From: Chloroflexota bacterium
GTDB taxonomy: Bacteria; Chloroflexota; Anaerolineae; UBA4142; SHND01
Direction of reading: 5' to 3'
Assembly (NCBI GenBank): GCA_004295045.1
Contig: SHND01000003.1
Span: 92,508-156,507, forward strand
DNA: 64,000 bases
Each line of letters starts with the position of its first letter. Positions within the stretch are counted from its first letter, which is position 1. Shown in pieces: positions 61,337 through 64,000 of the stretch. Below the pieces are notes generated by a model that had not been told where the DNA came from, searched no databases, and worked only from the letters and a program-made list of their open reading frames with translations. A program made the translations under genes and the position numbers.

Positions 61337-63734
61337 ATTTCACCTCGATTTCGCCCAAAACAATGCTCTGCTGTGGCGCAAAATTTTCATCCAGCAATAA
61401 CGCGCTTTCTTCTGAATTGGCTTGATACATCAACACCTCGACGCGATATTTTCCGGACGGAATATCGCGCGGAATCTCCAAATCAAACGTGTCCGCCACC
61501 GCCTCCTCAGGTCGCCACAAAAACGTTTGCACCACCGGCTCACGATCCACATTCACAATCTTGTCGCCTTGTTGATTCACCAACCGCACCGACGCGGAAT
61601 AATACGCATTGACCTTGTTGAAAGGCAGCCACAACAGATTCACCGCAAAGTTGTCTCCGCGCGCAACTGTGTCAGCAAGCGGTTGCGACAATTTCACGGA
61701 TGCGGGCAAGACCACCTCACGCGCGAGTTCATTGCCCACATTCACCGTCGCGTCAACTTGCATCGCGCCAATCAATGAATCAAGCGTTTGGATTTGTAAT
61801 GCGTGTTCGCCCACGCGCGCGGGCGCAGTCAGGCGAATCGGGACAACCGACACAGACGAGGTGACAAGCGGAATCGGAAATTCGAGTGACTCGATGCGAT
61901 TTTCACTCCAGCGCGCTTCGGCTCTTACAAAATCTGTCGGTTTGACCGCGTACGGAAAATCCGCGCGATTCACAAGAATCAAATACGCGTCAAAGGGCGC
62001 GCCTGCGGCAACGCTTGAGGGAACGTAAAGCGATTTCTCCAAGTTTGGCGCGAGCTGCCGCTTTTCAACATGATAAACGTCCGCGCTCTCAAACTTTTTT
62101 GCCAATTCGAGTTGCGCCGGATAGCGAATTGCGCCGTCGTCAGAACCCGCAGGAACGATCACATAATCTACATCAAGCGCGCGCAGCAATGCGATGGAAC
62201 GCGGGGACGGAAATGATTGCATCTCGTACGCAATCTCCCCGCGGCGCGGTGGAATGAACCCACTGTAGCCATCCGGTGTTTTTTGCCAGTGATACGTTGT
62301 GAAATATTGCGTCGAAATATCGAGTTCGTTATTTTCATTCGGTCCCATCATCGGCAATTCCAACGCAACGCCCTCTGGCTGCCCCGCGAGCCATTTATAC
62401 ACGTCAGGAATTTCATTGGCAACAGGCAACGGCGTGATATTCGCCGCAGGCAGTGAGAGATATTCGAGAGCAATGAATGCGACGATGCCAAGTGCAACGA
62501 CAGACGCGCGGCGAATTTGAAATTTTTCAAGTAACGCAGCTGCGCCCAAGCCCGCTAACGCGGCGAGCGCGAAATTGACGAGCGCGTCAAAACGCACGGG
62601 GGCGCGCAGCGCGCGCAGAGGCGGAAAGATTTCGTACAGCCAGCGATAGGGCAAGGTGATGTCGGTCGCTTGTTCGGAAGTGAGATAGAGACGCGGACCG
62701 AGCGCGAGAATCAGCGATACAAGGAAAAGGGTAACGAGAAATGTTTTGGCTTGCACGCGCGAAAAAATCAATCCGAAAATGGCAAGCAAGACCGCAATCA
62801 CACCGGGAAATAAATTGTCGAGCGGATAACCGCCGACACGCACGACCGGATTCGGCGCGAGAAATTTGCCGTACAAAATATTTTTGGGGGCAACCTCAGA
62901 AAATTGTTTCAACGACGCGCTGAATGGTTCGCTTTCCTCCACCCGCCGCGAAAAACCAAGTTCGCGCTGTACTTGAAAATAGGGCAAGAGAAAAGGCGTA
63001 AGCACTATCGCAATCAACGCGAATGAAGCGAGCAAGGAAACAAAAATGCGTTCAAGTGATTGAAATAAATGCGCGCGTTGGGTGACAAGCCACCATAGTA
63101 AATACACCGCGACAGTGAATCCTGACAACAGCGCGTAATAAAAAGAGGAGAGCGATTGGAGGATAAAGAAAAATGCAAAGAGAAAAGCGAGGAATGCAGA
63201 ACGCGTTGTGACACGTGCACGGCTCGGTGTGTTCGATTCTAACAGTTTGTGCAAGAACAACAGCGCCAGCGGCAGGAAGCCAAGCGTCAGGAGTTGCAGC
63301 TGTGCGAAATTTCCCAGATTGAACGGGTTGAACGCATAGATGATTCCCGCGACCCACCCTGCCTCTGCGCGCCGCGTCAAATCATACACAAAGAGATACA
63401 TCGCAAAGGCGTCGAGCCAAAGCATTGCCAATAGAGCGAGGTTGTATCCGAAAATTGAGTTGTTGGTTGCGAGGGTGAATGGGAATGCCAGCAAACTTGG
63501 CGGCAGTAAAATTTCCGAAAACGCGAGGGTGTTGGTGTACGGATAAAAAATGTTGGTGTTGAATAATTCAAGCGGATTCGTCACCAGCGCGTGTCCCACC
63601 CACGCAACGATCCACGTATTCAACAACGCGTCTTGCTTGTCCTCGACCGAATTCCAAAGATGCAGTCCAAGCGGATTTGTCAAGAGCAGCGTGAGCGCAA
63701 TGAAAATCAACGCGGCGGTAAGATGTTTTCGCAT
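61335..63734 (-). CDS. Large polytopic membrane protein, 799 aa
   Basis: About the first 450 residues hold 11-12 membrane helices with a long first outer loop (NSVEDKQDALLNTWIVAWVG). This is the arrangement of lipid-linked-sugar glycosyltransferases of the PMT/YfhO-like (GT-C) type; an Asp in the first loop is consistent. The remaining 330 residues are outside and include two beta-sandwich-like parts (LPASVKLSQPLADTVARGDN, and PSGKYRVEVLMYQANSE). I cannot assign a named family or substrate. Cell-surface glycosylation is an inference from topology. Confidence 0.65.
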   Translation of the reverse strand: MRKHLTAALIFIALTLLLTNPLGLHLWNSVEDKQDALLNTWIVAWVGHALVTNPLELFNTNIFYPYTNTLAFSEILLPPSLLAFPFTLATNNSIFGYNLALLAMLWLDAFAMYLFVYDLTRRAEAGWVAGIIYAFNPFNLGNFAQLQLLTLGFLPLALLFLHKLLESNTPSRARVTTRSAFLAFLFAFFFILQSLSSFYYALLSGFTVAVYLLWWLVTQRAHLFQSLERIFVSLLASFALIAIVLTPFLLPYFQVQRELGFSRRVEESEPFSASLKQFSEVAPKNILYGKFLAPNPVVRVGGYPLDNLFPGVIAVLLAIFGLIFSRVQAKTFLVTLFLVSLILALGPRLYLTSEQATDITLPYRWLYEIFPPLRALRAPVRFDALVNFALAALAGLGAAALLEKFQIRRASVVALGIVAFIALEYLSLPAANITPLPVANEIPDVYKWLAGQPEGVALELPMMGPNENNELDISTQYFTTYHWQKTPDGYSGFIPPRRGEIAYEMQSFPSPRSIALLRALDVDYVIVPAGSDDGAIRYPAQLELAKKFESADVYHVEKRQLAPNLEKSLYVPSSVAAGAPFDAYLILVNRADFPYAVKPTDFVRAEARWSENRIESLEFPIPLVTSSVSVVPIRLTAPARVGEHALQIQTLDSLIGAMQVDATVNVGNELAREVVLPASVKLSQPLADTVARGDNFAVNLLWLPFNKVNAYYSASVRLVNQQGDKIVNVDREPVVQTFLWRPEEAVADTFDLEIPRDIPSGKYRVEVLMYQANSEESALLLDENFAPQQSIVLGEIEVK

Positions 63735-63786
63735 GGGCGCAACAAATTATACAGATAGTTGGGAAATCAAAAACATTGCGCGGCAA

Positions 63787-63814
63787 TTGACAATCGCGAT
63801 TTCGACTCTATAAT
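63787..63814 (+). promoter_or_regulatory. Consensus promoter of the candidate RNA
   Basis: TTGACA (63787-63792) and TATAAT (63809-63814) are perfect hexamers with a 16-base spacer, the best promoter match on this side of the window. It is divergent from the membrane-protein gene. Confidence 0.8.
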
Positions 63815-63820
63815 AGTTTG

Positions 63821-63989
63821 TGCCAGTGATCCGTATTTACAGACATTGAGCTTGTCTGAAAACCAGACAAACGTATTCGACAGACCAACAACATCCGCTT
63901 GGATCATTTGCCCGAGATGGCATGACCGAGACGGGAGATAACGGCGAAATTTTCGCGCGCTCACCGTTTTTCGGTGAGCGCGTTTTTTT
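63821..63989 (+). ncRNA. Candidate small RNA or riboregulatory leader
   Basis: Between a consensus promoter and a strong terminator lie about 135 bases with no open frame on the plus strand. GTGATCC (near 63827) can pair with GGATCAT (near 63904) to close a domain. Inside it, CAGACA pairs with TGTCTG, or else TTGTCTG pairs with CAGACAA; the two pairings exclude each other. Further on, TGCC pairs with GGCA and CCCG with CGGG. It does not match a class I can name, including 6S, tmRNA or common riboswitches. If a gene starts just after the window it may be a leader with an attenuator. Confidence 0.55.
63956..63989 (+). terminator. Strong terminator at the right end
   Basis: CGCGCTCACCG (63956-63966) pairs perfectly with CGGTGAGCGCG (63972-63982) around TTTTT, followed by seven T. 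It ends the candidate RNA. Confidence 0.92.
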
Positions 63990-64000
63990 GTTGCTTTCAT

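Noticed and set aside
63767..64000. 77-codon minus-strand frame at the right end
   Set aside because: It reads through a perfect terminator hairpin and a consensus promoter on the other strand; open at the window edge only by chance.

Overview
The window carries a moderately GC-rich bacterial chromosome segment, with CGCG and GCGC words unusually frequent. Gene content points to an uncultured Chloroflexota, probably Anaerolineae-like. The clues are surface proteins with Thr/Pro-rich linkers and a C-terminal membrane helix, very large multi-GAF sensor kinases, RodZ with a Thr/Pro tail, and CimA beside LeuA. This assignment is inference from style and families; no search was run. No phage, insertion sequence or CRISPR array was seen.

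Layout. 1-3.6 kb: a selenocysteine tRNA, a free-standing PEP-synthase-type ATP-binding domain, an SGNH hydrolase, a VOC-family remnant and a divergent MarR/DUF1801 pair. 3.6-17.9 kb: a long minus-strand branched-chain amino acid cluster read ilvB-ilvN-ilvC-leuA-leuC-leuD-cimA-MFS-leuB-pheA-ilvE. It is interrupted by one opposite-strand UPF0175 gene. It is preceded by a 39-codon leader peptide dense in Ile, Val and Leu codons and a terminator hairpin, the layout of a transcription attenuator. 18-20.5 kb: a PucR-type regulator, TrmI and a DUF2007 protein. 20.5-27.1 kb: a methyltransferase and epimerase, two paralogous anchored surface proteins, a carbamoyltransferase homologue that has lost its catalytic residues, and two glycosyltransferases. 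27.3-30.1 kb: an overlapping pair made of a 669-aa membrane protein of unknown family and a nucleoside-deoxyribosyltransferase-like (TIR-like) protein. 30.2-35.5 kb: a creatininase-family amidohydrolase and a peptide ABC importer (binding protein and two permeases, no ATPases). 35.5-42.3 kb: LysM protein, YbeY, a PgpH-type 7TM-HD phosphodiesterase, ribosomal protein S21, a GNAT protein, an FN3-like protein and an NBR1-domain lipoprotein. 42.4-49.5 kb: a two-gene signalling module, an 8-GAF membrane kinase and a REC-GAF-kinase hybrid. 49.7-57.6 kb: RodZ, RimO, a small anchored protein, a secreted M6-like peptidase, a HAD phosphatase and a dynamin-like GTPase. 57.6-61.3 kb: plsX divergent from fabF-fabH. 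61.3-64 kb: a large membrane protein and a promoter-to-terminator unit with no gene, a candidate small RNA.

Two themes recur. Several genes have a -10 box 6-8 bases before the start codon, so their mRNAs should be leaderless. Many gaps, above all inside the amino-acid cluster, hold inverted repeats built from a short word repeated on one side and its complement on the other; the word differs from gap to gap. The best candidates for undescribed biology are the 27.3-30.1 kb gene pair, the carbamoyltransferase pseudoenzyme, the ilv attenuator, the word-built palindromes and the candidate RNA at the right end.
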